NCBI GenBank assembly: GCA_937859855.1
Contig: CALMAR010000378.1
Span: 1 to 24,382, forward strand
Length of the DNA: 24,382 nt
Direction: 5' to 3'
Source of the DNA: an uncultured Kineosporia sp.
GTDB lineage: Bacteria > Actinomycetota > Actinomycetes > Actinomycetales > Kineosporiaceae
Part shown: one piece after another, positions 6,601-15,556 of the stretch
Layout: each line of letters begins with the position of its first letter
How positions within the stretch are numbered: the stretch's first letter is position 1
Program-made: the position numbers and the translations under genes
Notes under the pieces: model-generated
Seen by the model: the letters and a program-made list of their open reading frames with translations, nothing else
The model's database searches: none
Told to the model about the DNA's origin: nothing

Positions 6601-8490
6601 ATGCCCACGCTCACCCGCGACGACCTGCGCAACATCGCCATCGTCGCGCACGTCGACCACGGCAAGACCACCCTGGTCGACGCCATGCTCTGGCAGACCG
6701 GCTCGTTCGGTGAGCACCAGCACGTCGACGAGCGGGCGATGGACTCCGGCGACCTGGAGCGGGAGAAGGGCATCACCATCCTGGCTAAGAACACCGCCGT
6801 GCGCTGGCGCGGACCGGGGGCGCCCGACGGCGGGGTGACGTTCAACATCATCGACACCCCGGGGCACGCCGACTTCGGCGGCGAGGTGGAGCGCGGGCTG
6901 AGCATGGTGGACGGAATCGCCCTGCTGGTCGACGCATCCGAAGGCCCGCTCCCGCAGACCCGGTTCGTGCTGCGCAAGGCCCTGCAAGCCCACCTTCCGG
7001 TGATCCTGGTGGTGAACAAGGTCGACCGGCCGGACGCCCGGATCGAAGAGGTCGTGGACGAGACCTACGAGCTGTTCATGGATCTGATCGACGGCACCGG
7101 CGTGGATCCGGATACCGCCCTGGACTTCCCGATCGTCTACGCCTCGGCGCGGGCAGGCCGGGCCTCGCTGAACCGGCCGGCCAACGGCGGCATGCCGGAC
7201 AGCGAGAACCTGGAGCCGCTGTTCGCCACCATGCTGCAGACCGTCCCGGCGCCGTCGTACGACGACAAGATGCCGCTCCAGGCGCACGTCACCAACCTGG
7301 ACGCCTCGCCGTTCCTGGGCCGGCTCGCGCTCTGCCGGGTGCATTCGGGCACCATCCGCCGGGGCCAGCAGGCCGCCTGGTGCCGCAGCGACGGCACCGT
7401 GAGCCGGGTCAAGATCACCGAACTGCTGATGACCCAGGCGCTGGAACGGGTTCCGGCTCAGGAGGCTGGCCCGGGCGACATCATCGCGGTGGCGGGCATT
7501 CCCGAGATCACCATCGGCGAGACCCTGGCCGACCCGGACGACCCGCACCCGCTGCCACTGATCACGGTGGACGAACCCGCCATCTCGATGACGATCGGGG
7601 CCAACTCGTCACCGCTGGCCGGGCGGACCACGAAGAGCACCAAGGTCACGGCCCGCCTGATCAAGGACCGGCTGGACCGGGAACTGGTGGGAAATGTGTC
7701 CATCCGGGTGCTGCCCACCGAGCGGCCGGATGCCTGGGAAGTGCAGGGCCGGGGTGAGCTGGCGCTGGCCATCCTGGTCGAGACCATGCGGCGGGAGGGC
7801 TTCGAGCTCACCGTGGGCAAGCCGCAGGTGGTGACCAAGGAGATCGGCGGGAAGCTGCACGAGCCGTTCGAGCGGCTGACCATCGATGCCCCGGAGGACT
7901 ACCTGGGTGCGATCACCCAGTTGCTCGCGGTTCGCAAGGGCCGGATGGAGCAGATGAGCAATCACGGCACCGGCTGGGTCCGGATGGAGTTCCTGGTGCC
8001 GTCCCGGGGCCTGATCGGCTTCCGCACCGAGTTCCTCACCGACACCCGGGGCACCGGCATCGCCCACCACGTCTTCGAGGGTTACGAGCCCTGGGTGGGC
8101 GAGCTGCGCACCCGGGCTTCCGGATCGCTGGTGGCCGACCGAGCCGGATCGACGACGTCGTTCGCGATCGCCAACCTGCAGGAGCGCGGCAGCCTGTTCG
8201 TCGAGCCCGGCGATGTGGTCTACGAGGGCATGGTGGTGGGGGAGAACTCCCGGGCGGACGATATCGACGTGAACATCACCAAGGAGAAGAAGCTGACGAA
8301 CATGCGGTCCTCGACCGCGGACGAGTTCGAGCGGCTGGTGCCGGCCCGCAAGCTGTCGCTTGAGCAGTGCCTGGAGTTCTGCCGGGACGACGAATGCGTC
8401 GAGGTCACCCCAGAGGCGGCTCGAATCCGCAAATCAGTGCTGGACCAGACCGCGCGGGCCCGGATCACCGCGCGCGCCAAGCGGGGCTGA
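6601..8490 (+). CDS. typA: Ribosome-associated translational GTPase TypA/BipA
   Basis: This is a 629-residue GTPase, slightly longer than enterobacterial BipA. The G1 loop AHVDHGKTT lies at residues 16-24, G2 includes GITI at 57-60, G3 is DTPGH at 85-89, and G4 is NKVD at 139-142. Domain II ([18 protein letters not shown]) and the EF-G-like domains III and V ([37 protein letters not shown]) follow. The BipA-specific C-terminal domain carries [20 protein letters not shown] and [14 protein letters not shown]. TypA binds the ribosome and assists 50S assembly and growth under cold or stress. ATG at 6601 puts the G1 loop at the usual position. Upstream, TACACT at 6557-6562 could be a -10 box. Conserved motifs look intact. 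Confidence 0.96.
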   Translation: MPTLTRDDLRNIAIVAHVDHGKTTLVDAMLWQTGSFGEHQHVDERAMDSGDLEREKGITILAKNTAVRWRGPGAPDGGVTFNIIDTPGHADFGGEVERGLSMVDGIALLVDASEGPLPQTRFVLRKALQAHLPVILVVNKVDRPDARIEEVVDETYELFMDLIDGTGVDPDTALDFPIVYASARAGRASLNRPANGGMPDSENLEPLFATMLQTVPAPSYDDKMPLQAHVTNLDASPFLGRLALCRVHSGTIRRGQQAAWCRSDGTVSRVKITELLMTQALERVPAQEAGPGDIIAVAGIPEITIGETLADPDDPHPLPLITVDEPAISMTIGANSSPLAGRTTKSTKVTARLIKDRLDRELVGNVSIRVLPTERPDAWEVQGRGELALAILVETMRREGFELTVGKPQVVTKEIGGKLHEPFERLTIDAPEDYLGAITQLLAVRKGRMEQMSNHGTGWVRMEFLVPSRGLIGFRTEFLTDTRGTGIAHHVFEGYEPWVGELRTRASGSLVADRAGSTTSFAIANLQERGSLFVEPGDVVYEGMVVGENSRADDIDVNITKEKKLTNMRSSTADEFERLVPARKLSLEQCLEFCRDDECVEVTPEAARIRKSVLDQTARARITARAKRG

Positions 8491-8796
8491 GCCGGCGACC
8501 GGATCGCTGGTCGATTCAGCATGTCGTCCGGCGTGATTGCAGAATTAGCACTTTAAGTAACCAACTCGATCCGCACAGTCATGAAGTGGGTCGTCCACCA
8601 TTGTTTCCGGACAATGTCCGGCGCTGGACCCGGTTCGCTGGCACTTTCACGGTGTGAGATGGTCAGCGCTGAAGCATCCTTGTCCGGATCGTAATTCAGC
8701 CGGGCTCGTCCGGGGCCATACATATCGGGTACGAAGAGACGACGACGTTGTTCGTCCTTTACCGATGCCTGTCGGCCAGCGCAGAAGGAGACACGA
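8491..8796. other. Intergenic region before the opp operon
   Basis: This 306-nt stretch between typA and the oligopeptide-binding gene holds no convincing ORF. Just after typA, CGACC at 8496-8500 and GGTCG at 8509-8513 could form a weak hairpin, but without a T-run. A 15-bp dyad sits at 8607-8621. The local composition is less GC-rich around 8540-8570. CATACATAT near 8720-8730 could supply a -10 element. AGAAGGAG at 8783-8790 is a strong Shine-Dalgarno 6 nt before the GTG of the next gene. The main opp promoter is expected here. Confidence 0.5.
8607..8621. repeat. Perfect 7-bp dyad, candidate operator of the opp operon
   Basis: CCGGACAATGTCCGG is a perfect inverted repeat with a single central base. 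It lies about 176 nt before the opp binding-protein start, in the only long gap upstream of the operon. A related half, TGTCCGGA, recurs about 70 nt further downstream. The symmetry fits a repressor site, but no regulator gene is close by and function is unproven. Confidence 0.4.
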
Positions 8797-10434
8797 GTGA
8801 AGCAGCGAAGGCTCATCATGGCGGGAGCCGCTGTGATAGCGGGGGCCATGACATTGACGGCCTGCGGTGGTGGAAGCGACGACTCGGGTAGCGGCGGCAA
8901 CGGCTCGTCGACCCCGCTCACCATCTTCGGGACCAAGCCGGAGAATCCTCTGATCCCGGGCAGCACCAACGAGGTGGGTGGCGGCAACATCCTGGATGCG
9001 GTGTTCCGCGGTCTGGTGCGCTACAACCCCGACACTGCGGCCCCGGAGAACTCCATGGCCGAGTCGATCCAGTCCAGCGACAACCTCGTCTGGGACGTCA
9101 AGCTGAAGCCGGGCAACACCTTCCAGGATGGATCGCCGGTCAACTCGGACAGCTTCATCAACGCCTGGAACTGGACGGCCTACGCGCCCAACGGCGCGCT
9201 GAACAATTACTTCTTCGCCCCGATCAAGGGCTATAACGACCTGAACCCGGCCGACCCGGATGCGGACGGTCCGCAGAAGGCGCCAACACCGACCGTCAAG
9301 ACGATGAGCGGCCTGGAGAAGGTCAGCGACACCGAGTTCAAGGTGACGTTGTCGACGCCCCAGTCGTTCTTCCCGGTCGAGGTCGGTTACACGGGCTTCG
9401 CCCCGCTGCCGCCCGCGTTCTTCAAGGACCCCACCGCCTTCGGCAAGAAGCCGATCGGCAATGGGCCGTTCCAGCTGGTGTCCGGCGACGGCGACACCGG
9501 CTTCACGTTGAAGAAGTGGGACGGTTATAAGGGCCCGGATCAGCCCAAGGTCACCAATGTCCAGTTCAAGACCTACAGCGACCCTTCGGCCGCGTATGCC
9601 GACCTGCTGGCCGGCAACCTGGACTTCATGGACCAGGTGCCACCCTCGGCCCTGGTCGGTGACCAGTACACCAAGGACCTGCCGGGCCGGACGCTCAACA
9701 AGCCGGTGGGGCTGATCGGCACGATCACCATCCCCACCTACGACAAGAACTACAACGACCCGAACCTGGGCAAGGCGCTGTCGCTGGCGATCGACCGGGA
9801 CACCATCACTAAGTCCGTGTACAGCGGCGGCCGCACTCCGGCCACTGGCTGGGTGTCACCAGTGGTGAATGGCTACAAGGCGGGCGCCTGTGGGGAGTTC
9901 TGCACCTACGACCCGGCCAAGGCCAAGACCTACCTGGCTCAGGCCAAGTTCAAGGGACCGTTCGTGCTGAGCACGAACACCGATGGCCCCGGAAACAAAG
10001 AGGCCTTCGAGGCGATCTGCAACAGCATCAAGAACGCGCTCGGCGTCCAGTGCACGGTGAAGAGCTACGTCGATCAGGCCACCTCCCGCAAGGACATCAA
10101 CGCGCACAAGATGACTCAGCCGTTCCGGACCGGATGGCAGATGGACTACCCGTCGATCCAGGACTTCCTGGAGCCGCTGTACGCCACCGGAGCCAGTTCG
10201 AACGATGGCCTGTACTCCAACAAGCAGTTCGACGCGCTGATCAAGAAGGCTGACGGTCAGAGCGGCGACGCCGCCCTGACCACCTATCAGCAGGCCGAGT
10301 CACTGCTGTCGCAGAGCATGGCGATCATCCCGACCTGGTACTACGCCCAGCAGTCCGGCTGGTCGGATCGGCTCAGCAACGTCAAGGTCACGCCATTCAG
10401 CACGCTGGACCTGTCCAGCGTCACGGTCAAGTAA
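8797..10434 (+). CDS. oppA: Oligopeptide ABC transporter substrate-binding lipoprotein (OppA/DppA type)
   Basis: This 545-residue lipoprotein is the peptide-capturing component of the importer that follows. It has a basic N-terminus (KQRR), a hydrophobic stretch and the lipobox LTAC with Cys23, then a Gly/Ser linker. The SBP_bac_5 body shows NEVGGGNILDAVFRGLVRYN, WDVKLKPGNTFQDGSPVNSDSFINAWNW, GNGPFQLVSGDGDTGFTLKKWDGY and ALSLAIDRDTITKSVYSG. The GTG start is well supported by AGAAGGAG 6 nt upstream. The first permease begins after a gap of about 80 nt (20 nt if the disrupted upstream start is used), room for post-transcriptional differences in expression. Peptides are the likely ligands from the whole operon, though some relatives bind other oligomers or nickel. 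Confidence 0.9.
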   Translation: MKQRRLIMAGAAVIAGAMTLTACGGGSDDSGSGGNGSSTPLTIFGTKPENPLIPGSTNEVGGGNILDAVFRGLVRYNPDTAAPENSMAESIQSSDNLVWDVKLKPGNTFQDGSPVNSDSFINAWNWTAYAPNGALNNYFFAPIKGYNDLNPADPDADGPQKAPTPTVKTMSGLEKVSDTEFKVTLSTPQSFFPVEVGYTGFAPLPPAFFKDPTAFGKKPIGNGPFQLVSGDGDTGFTLKKWDGYKGPDQPKVTNVQFKTYSDPSAAYADLLAGNLDFMDQVPPSALVGDQYTKDLPGRTLNKPVGLIGTITIPTYDKNYNDPNLGKALSLAIDRDTITKSVYSGGRTPATGWVSPVVNGYKAGACGEFCTYDPAKAKTYLAQAKFKGPFVLSTNTDGPGNKEAFEAICNSIKNALGVQCTVKSYVDQATSRKDINAHKMTQPFRTGWQMDYPSIQDFLEPLYATGASSNDGLYSNKQFDALIKKADGQSGDAALTTYQQAESLLSQSMAIIPTWYYAQQSGWSDRLSNVKVTPFSTLDLSSVTVK

Positions 10435-10514
10435 CGAGCGGGGCCGTGACCACCATGGCTGATCTGGGTCAGGTCAGTTAAGGCGGGCGGTACGTCGCCC
10501 GGCGCGGCCTGCAG

Positions 10515-11408
10515 ATGATCCCTGTGGTCCTCGGGACCACGTTCCTCATCTTCATGATGGTGTGGGCGCTGCCGGGCGATCCGTTCGCCGGGCGGTGCGG
10601 CCAGCGGCCCTGCTCGGCCGCGTTCGTCCAGGCCGAAACCGCCCGGCTGCACCTGGACCGGCCGATCTTCGTCCAGTACGGCTACTTCGTGGCTGGGATG
10701 CTGCACGGCGACTTCGGCACCACCTCCAGTGGTGACAGCGTGCTGCACGAGATCCTCCGGGCCTACCCGATCACGATCAGGCTCACGATCGTGGCCATCC
10801 TGTACGAGATCGTGCTGGGGATCGGCGTCGGGATCATCTCGGCGCTGCGGCGTGGCGGTGTGATCGACAACGTCTCGCTGGTGCTGTCGCTGATGGCCCT
10901 GTCGCTGCCAGTGTTCGTGATCGGCTTTCTGGTCCAGTACATCCTGGGGGTCCGGCTGGGCCTGTTCCGGGTCACGGTCAGACCCGGCGCTCCCTGGCCG
11001 GACCTGATCATGCCGGGTTTCGTGCTGGCGGTCCTGTCGCTTGCTTTTGTGTTGCGACTGACCAGGGCTGGGGTGCTCGAGACCCTGCGGACCGACCACG
11101 TTCGCACGGCGGTGGCCAAGGGCTTGCCCCGGGGACTGGTGATCCGGCGCCACGTCGTCCGAAACTCGCTGATCCCGGTAGTGACCTACATCGGGGCGGA
11201 TGTCGGCGTTCTGCTGGGCGGCGCCATCGTGACCGAGGGAATCTTCAACATCCAAGGCGTCGGTGGACTGCTGTTCCACGCGGTCCGATTGCGGGAGAAT
11301 GCAACCGTCGTCAGCGTGACGACGGTGCTGGTGCTGATCGTGCTCTTGGTCAACCTCGGCATCGACCTGTGCTACGCGGCGCTGGACCCGAGGATCAGAT
11401 ATGAGTAA
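10515..11408 (+). CDS. oppB: Oligopeptide ABC transporter permease OppB, probably missing its first residues
   Basis: The intact frame encodes 297 residues with six predicted membrane helices and the EAA-type loop TAVAKGLPRGLVIRRHVVRNSLIP that contacts the ATPases. It ends in ALDPRIRYE, typical of OppB/DppB. ATG 10515 lacks a Shine-Dalgarno and would start directly in the first helix (MIPVVLGTTFLIF). The usual cytosolic lead is visible upstream in the same frame: GGRYVARRGLQ is encoded at 10482-10514. Still in frame is an ATG at 10455 (MADLGQVS), but a TAA at 10479-10481 lies between them. So either a nonsense change or sequence error interrupts the true N-terminus, or translation starts at a weak site (CTG 10509 or ATG 10515). 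The 3' end overlaps oppC by 8 nt. Confidence 0.88.
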   Translation: MIPVVLGTTFLIFMMVWALPGDPFAGRCGQRPCSAAFVQAETARLHLDRPIFVQYGYFVAGMLHGDFGTTSSGDSVLHEILRAYPITIRLTIVAILYEIVLGIGVGIISALRRGGVIDNVSLVLSLMALSLPVFVIGFLVQYILGVRLGLFRVTVRPGAPWPDLIMPGFVLAVLSLAFVLRLTRAGVLETLRTDHVRTAVAKGLPRGLVIRRHVVRNSLIPVVTYIGADVGVLLGGAIVTEGIFNIQGVGGLLFHAVRLRENATVVSVTTVLVLIVLLVNLGIDLCYAALDPRIRYE

Positions 11409-12498
11409 TCCAGATGCGCTCTCCTCGCTCGAATCGGTGGAGGACGCCGCGCAGGTCGCCGCTGTGGGCTCCCCGGTGTCCCAGCAGGCCGCCCGGTCAC
11501 TACGCCGCGACGCCTGGCTGAGCCTGCGCGGCAACTGGGTGTTCTGGGCCTCGGCGGTGCTGATCGTCGTCTTCGTGGCGATGGCGATCGCACCCCAGTT
11601 GTTCACCCATCACAATCCGAACGACCCGGGAGCATGTCAGGCGTCCCGCTCGCGGGGCGAGCCGTCGGCGTCGGCCTGGTTCGGTTACGACGTACAGGGC
11701 TGCGACGTGTATGCGCTGACCATGTACGGCGCCCGGGCCTCGATCACGGTGGGCTTCATGGCCACCGCGCTGGCACTGATCATCGGCGCCGGAATCGGTA
11801 TCTACGCGGGGTTCTACGGCGGAATCGTTGATGCCTTGCTGTCCCGGCTGACCGACATCTTCTTCGCCATCCCGATCCTGCTGGGCAGCATCATCATCCT
11901 GGTCGCGCTGCCCGCTCCGCAGAACAGCGCGTTCGGGTCGATCCTCAAGGTGTCGGTGGCGATCGCGGCGCTGGGCTGGACCGCAACCGCCCGGGTGGCC
12001 CGATCGTCGGTGATCCAGGTCAAACAGGCCGACTTCGTCAGCGCGGCGCGCTCCCTGGGAGCAAGCCGCTCCTGGATCATCCGCAAGCACATCATCCCGA
12101 ATGCGGCCAGCCCGGTGATCGTGATCACCACCCTGAGTCTGGGCAGCTACATCGGTGCGGAGGCCACCCTGTCGTTCCTCGGCATCGGTCTCCAGCCGCC
12201 GGCCATCTCCTGGGGTATCGCGATCGATGAGGCATCCACCTACGTCCGGTCCACCCCGCACATGTTGTTCTTCCCGGCGATCTTCCTGTCCCTGGCCGTC
12301 CTGGCCTTCATCGCCCTCGGTGAAGCGATGCAGGAGGCGCTGGACCCGAAGGCGGCCGGCAAGTTGAGCGACGACGACGGCGGTGTGGCGCTGGCTGGGG
12401 CCAACGCCGCGGTCGCCATCGATCCCGCCATTCCCGTCGATCAGGACGCTCCGATCACCGAGCCGGCTCCCGACGGCAGCCTGGGAGCCAGCCGGTGA
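11401..12498 (+). CDS. oppC: Oligopeptide ABC transporter permease OppC
   Basis: This 365-residue partner permease has an OppC-type N-terminal segment (SLRGNWVFWASAVLIVVFVAMAIAPQLF) containing the first helix. An extracytoplasmic part with two Cys and the phrase GYDVQGCDVYALTMYGARASI follows, then further helices. The EAA loop is SAARSLGASRSWIIRKHIIPN, and the family ending is ALGEAMQEALDPKAAGK. About 45 Ala/Asp/Pro-rich residues extend past that point as a probably disordered tail. The ATG overlaps the oppB stop (ATGAGTAA) and the gene ends in a GTGA overlap with oppD, so the set looks translationally coupled. Confidence 0.93.
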   Translation: MSNPDALSSLESVEDAAQVAAVGSPVSQQAARSLRRDAWLSLRGNWVFWASAVLIVVFVAMAIAPQLFTHHNPNDPGACQASRSRGEPSASAWFGYDVQGCDVYALTMYGARASITVGFMATALALIIGAGIGIYAGFYGGIVDALLSRLTDIFFAIPILLGSIIILVALPAPQNSAFGSILKVSVAIAALGWTATARVARSSVIQVKQADFVSAARSLGASRSWIIRKHIIPNAASPVIVITTLSLGSYIGAEATLSFLGIGLQPPAISWGIAIDEASTYVRSTPHMLFFPAIFLSLAVLAFIALGEAMQEALDPKAAGKLSDDDGGVALAGANAAVAIDPAIPVDQDAPITEPAPDGSLGASR

Positions 12499-13550
12499 GC
12501 CAGGAGGTCGCCAGCGATCAGAGCGAACTGTCCGATCAGGACCTGGGGCTCAGCGCCACCGCGCCGTTGCTGCGGGTCCGGGGCCTGGATGTGGTGTTCC
12601 GCACCCGGGACGGTGTCGCGCACGCCGTGAACGGTGTCGATCTTGATCTGAACGCGGGCCAGACCCTGGCCATCCTCGGCGAGTCGGGATCGGGCAAGTC
12701 GGTGACCGCTCAGGCGATCATGGGCATCCTGGACGTTCCGCCGGCCCGGATCACCGGCGGTTCGGTCCAGTTCCGGGGCCGGGAACTGCTGACCATGGCT
12801 GAGAAAGAACGCCGGATCATTCGGGGCGAGCGGATATCGATCATCTTCCAAGATGCCCTGTCGGCGCTGAACCCGGTGTACAGCGTGGGATATCAGATCG
12901 GTGAGATGTTCACCGTGCATCGCGGAATGTCCCGCCGGGATGCCAAGAAGAAGGCCATTGAGCTGATGGAGCGGGTGAAGATCCCCGCCGCGGCCTCCCG
13001 GGTCGGTGATTACCCGCACCAGTTCTCCGGCGGTATGCGCCAGCGGATCATGATCGCGATGTCGATCGCCCTGGATCCGGACGTGATCATCGCCGATGAA
13101 CCCACCACCGCACTGGACGTCACCGTGCAGGCCCAGGTGATGGAGCTGCTGGCCGAACTGCGGCGGGAGAGTGGAAGCGGCCTGATCCTGATCACCCATG
13201 ACCTGGGTGTGGTGGCTGAGGAGGCCGACAACATCTGCGTGATGTACGCCGGGCGGGTGATCGAGCACGGCAGCACCCACAACGTGTTCGCTTCTCCCGG
13301 GCACCCCTACACCCGGGCCCTGCTGGACTCGATGCCCAAGCTGACCGGTGAGGGCTCCCGGCTCTACGCCATCCCTGGCCTGCCGCCCAGCCTGACCGCC
13401 ATTCCACCGGGCTGTCCCTTCGCGCCCCGGTGCGTCCGGGCCGAGGACATCTGCCGCACCGATCCGCCCCCGCCGCAGGTGGAGCTGGGACCGCACTGGT
13501 CGGCCGCCTGCCATTTCGCTGAGGAGGTGCGCGCGCATGGCATCCACTGA
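12495..13550 (+). CDS. oppD: Oligopeptide ABC transporter ATPase OppD
   Basis: This is a 351-residue ABC ATPase. Walker A is GESGSGKS at residues 62-69, the Q-loop is in IIFQDALSALNP, the signature FSGGMRQR has S178, Walker B is VIIADEPTTALD with D201 and E202, and the H-loop is in LITHDLGV. The C-terminal oligopeptide-transporter domain carries IPGLPPSLTAIPPGCPFAPRC and two further Cys (ICRTDP, ACHF); this Cys-rich end is conserved in OppD/DppD. It hydrolyses ATP as a heterodimer with OppF on the cytosolic face. GTG 12495 overlaps the oppC stop (GTGA). The first 24 residues are an acidic extension before the usual PLLRVRGLDVVF. Confidence 0.94.
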   Translation: MSQEVASDQSELSDQDLGLSATAPLLRVRGLDVVFRTRDGVAHAVNGVDLDLNAGQTLAILGESGSGKSVTAQAIMGILDVPPARITGGSVQFRGRELLTMAEKERRIIRGERISIIFQDALSALNPVYSVGYQIGEMFTVHRGMSRRDAKKKAIELMERVKIPAAASRVGDYPHQFSGGMRQRIMIAMSIALDPDVIIADEPTTALDVTVQAQVMELLAELRRESGSGLILITHDLGVVAEEADNICVMYAGRVIEHGSTHNVFASPGHPYTRALLDSMPKLTGEGSRLYAIPGLPPSLTAIPPGCPFAPRCVRAEDICRTDPPPPQVELGPHWSAACHFAEEVRAHGIH

Positions 13551-14586
13551 GATGGTCAAGCCGGTGACCACCGAGGAGCCGGTGCTGCGGGTCAATGCTC
13601 TGGTCAAGCACTTCCCGCTGCGCCAGGGAGTTGTGATCAAGCGTTCGATCGGGGCGGTCCAGGCGGTGGACGGCGTCGATTTCGTCGTCTACCCCGGGGA
13701 GACCCTGGGTGTGGTCGGCGAATCCGGTTGCGGCAAGTCGACTCTGGCCCGGCTCCTGGTCGGCCTGGAGAAGTCGTCGAGCGGCGCGGTGACCGTGGTC
13801 GGGCGCAGCCTGACCGAGTCGCACGGTAAGGCGCTGAAGGCCTACCGGCGCGACGTCCAGATGATCTTCCAGGATCCCTACACCTCACTCAACCCGAGAA
13901 TGACGGTCGGCGAGATCATCGCCGAGCCGTTCAGCATCCATCCCGGCGTGGTGGCGAAATCCGGCCGCCGGGACCGGGTTCGGGAGCTGATGGCGCTGGT
14001 TGGTCTCAGCCCCGAGCACTACGAGCGATATCCGCACCAGTTCTCCGGCGGCCAGCGCCAGCGGATCGGGATCGCCCGCGGCCTGGCCCTGAACCCCAAG
14101 CTGCTGATCTGCGACGAGCCGGTCTCGGCCCTCGACGTCTCGGTGCAGGCCCAGGTGATCAACCTGCTGCAGGACCTGCAGAATCAGCTGGGCATCTCGA
14201 TGATCTTCATCGCACACGACCTGTCGGTCGTGCGGCACATCTCGAACCGGGTCGCGGTGATGTACCTGGGCCGGATCGTGGAGATCGGCGAGCAGGAGCA
14301 GGTGTACCAGAACCCGCAGCATCCCTACACCCAGGCATTGCTGTCGGCCGTCCCGGTGCCCGACCCCACCATGCGCGACCGCGGCACCCAGATCGTGCTG
14401 CAGGGCGATCCGCCCAGCCCGGCCAACCCGCCGTCCGGGTGCCGGTTCCGAACCCGGTGCTGGAAGGCGCAGACCAAGTGCGAGCAGGAGGATCCGGCGC
14501 TGCACCTCGAGGAAGGGCGTCAGGTCGCCTGCCACTTCCCGGGCCAGAGCGGTGAGGTGACCCACCCCGAGAAGGTCGCTGGTTGA
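13537..14586 (+). CDS. oppF: Oligopeptide ABC transporter ATPase OppF
   Basis: This 349-residue ATPase is the partner of OppD. Walker A is GESGCGKS at residues 61-68, the Q-loop lies in MIFQDPYTSLNPRM, the signature FSGGQRQR has S170, Walker B is LLICDEPVSALD with D193 and E194, and the H-loop is IAHDLSVV. The C-terminal domain has the Cys pattern GCRFRTRCWKAQTKC...ACHF typical of this subfamily. The ATG lies 14 nt inside the end of oppD. Its stop overlaps the TTG of mshB, so both genes probably share a message. Confidence 0.94.
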   Translation: MASTEMVKPVTTEEPVLRVNALVKHFPLRQGVVIKRSIGAVQAVDGVDFVVYPGETLGVVGESGCGKSTLARLLVGLEKSSSGAVTVVGRSLTESHGKALKAYRRDVQMIFQDPYTSLNPRMTVGEIIAEPFSIHPGVVAKSGRRDRVRELMALVGLSPEHYERYPHQFSGGQRQRIGIARGLALNPKLLICDEPVSALDVSVQAQVINLLQDLQNQLGISMIFIAHDLSVVRHISNRVAVMYLGRIVEIGEQEQVYQNPQHPYTQALLSAVPVPDPTMRDRGTQIVLQGDPPSPANPPSGCRFRTRCWKAQTKCEQEDPALHLEEGRQVACHFPGQSGEVTHPEKVAG

Positions 14587-15515
14587 CCGATTCTGAGCGG
14601 CCCGGCGACGCGGCGGATCGCCGGTTGCTGCTGGTGCATGCCCATCCCGACGACGAGACGATCACTACCGGCGCCACCATGGCCCGCTATGCGTCCCAGG
14701 GGGCGCAGGTCACCCTGATCACCTGCACCCGGGGCGAGCAGGGCGAGATCATCCCGCCCACCCTCAGCTACCTGACCACCGGTCCGGACGGCACTCTCGG
14801 GCCGTTCCGGGAGCGGGAGCTGGCTGCGGCGATGGCAGCGCTCGGGGTCACGGACCACCGGTTTCTGGGCGCCCCGGCGAAACGGTTCGTCGACTCGGGG
14901 ATGGCGCTGGACCACGAGGGGGTGGTGATCCCGGCGCCGGACCCGCCGGTGGGGGCTTTCGCGGTGGCGGACGCCGAGGCGGAGGCCGAACTGCTGGCCG
15001 AGGTGATCCGTTCAGCCCGGCCGCAGGTAGTGGTGACCTACGAGCCGGGTGGTGGATATGGCCATCCGGATCATGTGCGCGCGCATCTGATCACCATGCG
15101 GGCGGCCGAGCTGGCAGCGATCTGCGGACCTGCCGGTGAAACCGCCTGGCGGGTGAAGAAGCTGTACTGGATCGTTATGCCACGGTCGCTGGCCCGGGAG
15201 TCCCTGGCCCGGGTAGCCGCACAGCCGCAGTTGCGGGCCGGGCTGGACCCGGATGGCCGGCTGCCCAGCATGGTGGTCCCAGACGCGCAGGTCACCACGG
15301 CCATCGACGCGCAGGTCCACCGAGCCGCCAAGGTTGAGGCACTACGAGCCCATCGGACCCAGATCATGGTCACCGGCGACGACGAATACTTCGGCCTGAG
15401 CAACGGCTTCTTCCAGCCGGTTCTGGGCTCCGAGTTCTTCCACCTGGTCCGGGGTGAACCGGCCGGCCCATTTGATCATCAGGGCCGGGAGACCGACATC
15501 TTCGCTGGAATCTGA
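14583..15515 (+). CDS. mshB: N-acetyl-1-D-myo-inositol-2-amino-2-deoxy-alpha-D-glucopyranoside deacetylase MshB
   Basis: This 310-residue zinc hydrolase of the PIG-L/LmbE fold removes the acetyl group from GlcNAc-inositol in mycothiol synthesis. The metal motif AHPDDE lies at residues 20-25 (H21, D24), and HPDH at 161-164 supplies the remaining ligand region. TITTGATMARYASQGAQVTLITCTRGEQGEI and the late DEYFGLSNGFFQPVLGSEFFHLVRG are specific to MshB rather than to Mca or general LmbE proteins. Only TTG at 14583 gives a full N-terminus without entering oppF; it overlaps the oppF stop as TTGA, indicating coupled translation. Mycothiol is the main low-molecular-weight thiol of actinobacteria, so this gene is strong evidence for the phylum. 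Confidence 0.93.
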   Translation: MTDSERPGDAADRRLLLVHAHPDDETITTGATMARYASQGAQVTLITCTRGEQGEIIPPTLSYLTTGPDGTLGPFRERELAAAMAALGVTDHRFLGAPAKRFVDSGMALDHEGVVIPAPDPPVGAFAVADAEAEAELLAEVIRSARPQVVVTYEPGGGYGHPDHVRAHLITMRAAELAAICGPAGETAWRVKKLYWIVMPRSLARESLARVAAQPQLRAGLDPDGRLPSMVVPDAQVTTAIDAQVHRAAKVEALRAHRTQIMVTGDDEYFGLSNGFFQPVLGSEFFHLVRGEPAGPFDHQGRETDIFAGI

Positions 15516-15556
15516 CGCTCGCTGACAAAGACCAGACCGTAGAACGGAATGACCGG

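Noticed and set aside
8496..8513. Hairpin after typA as an intrinsic terminator
   Set aside because: The stem is only 5 bp with an 8-nt loop and no T-run follows, so it is not convincing as a terminator.
10341..11606. 421-residue minus-strand frame opposite oppB and oppC
   Set aside because: It is a low-complexity His/Gln/Asp-rich antisense product. Both sense genes carry full membrane and EAA-loop features.
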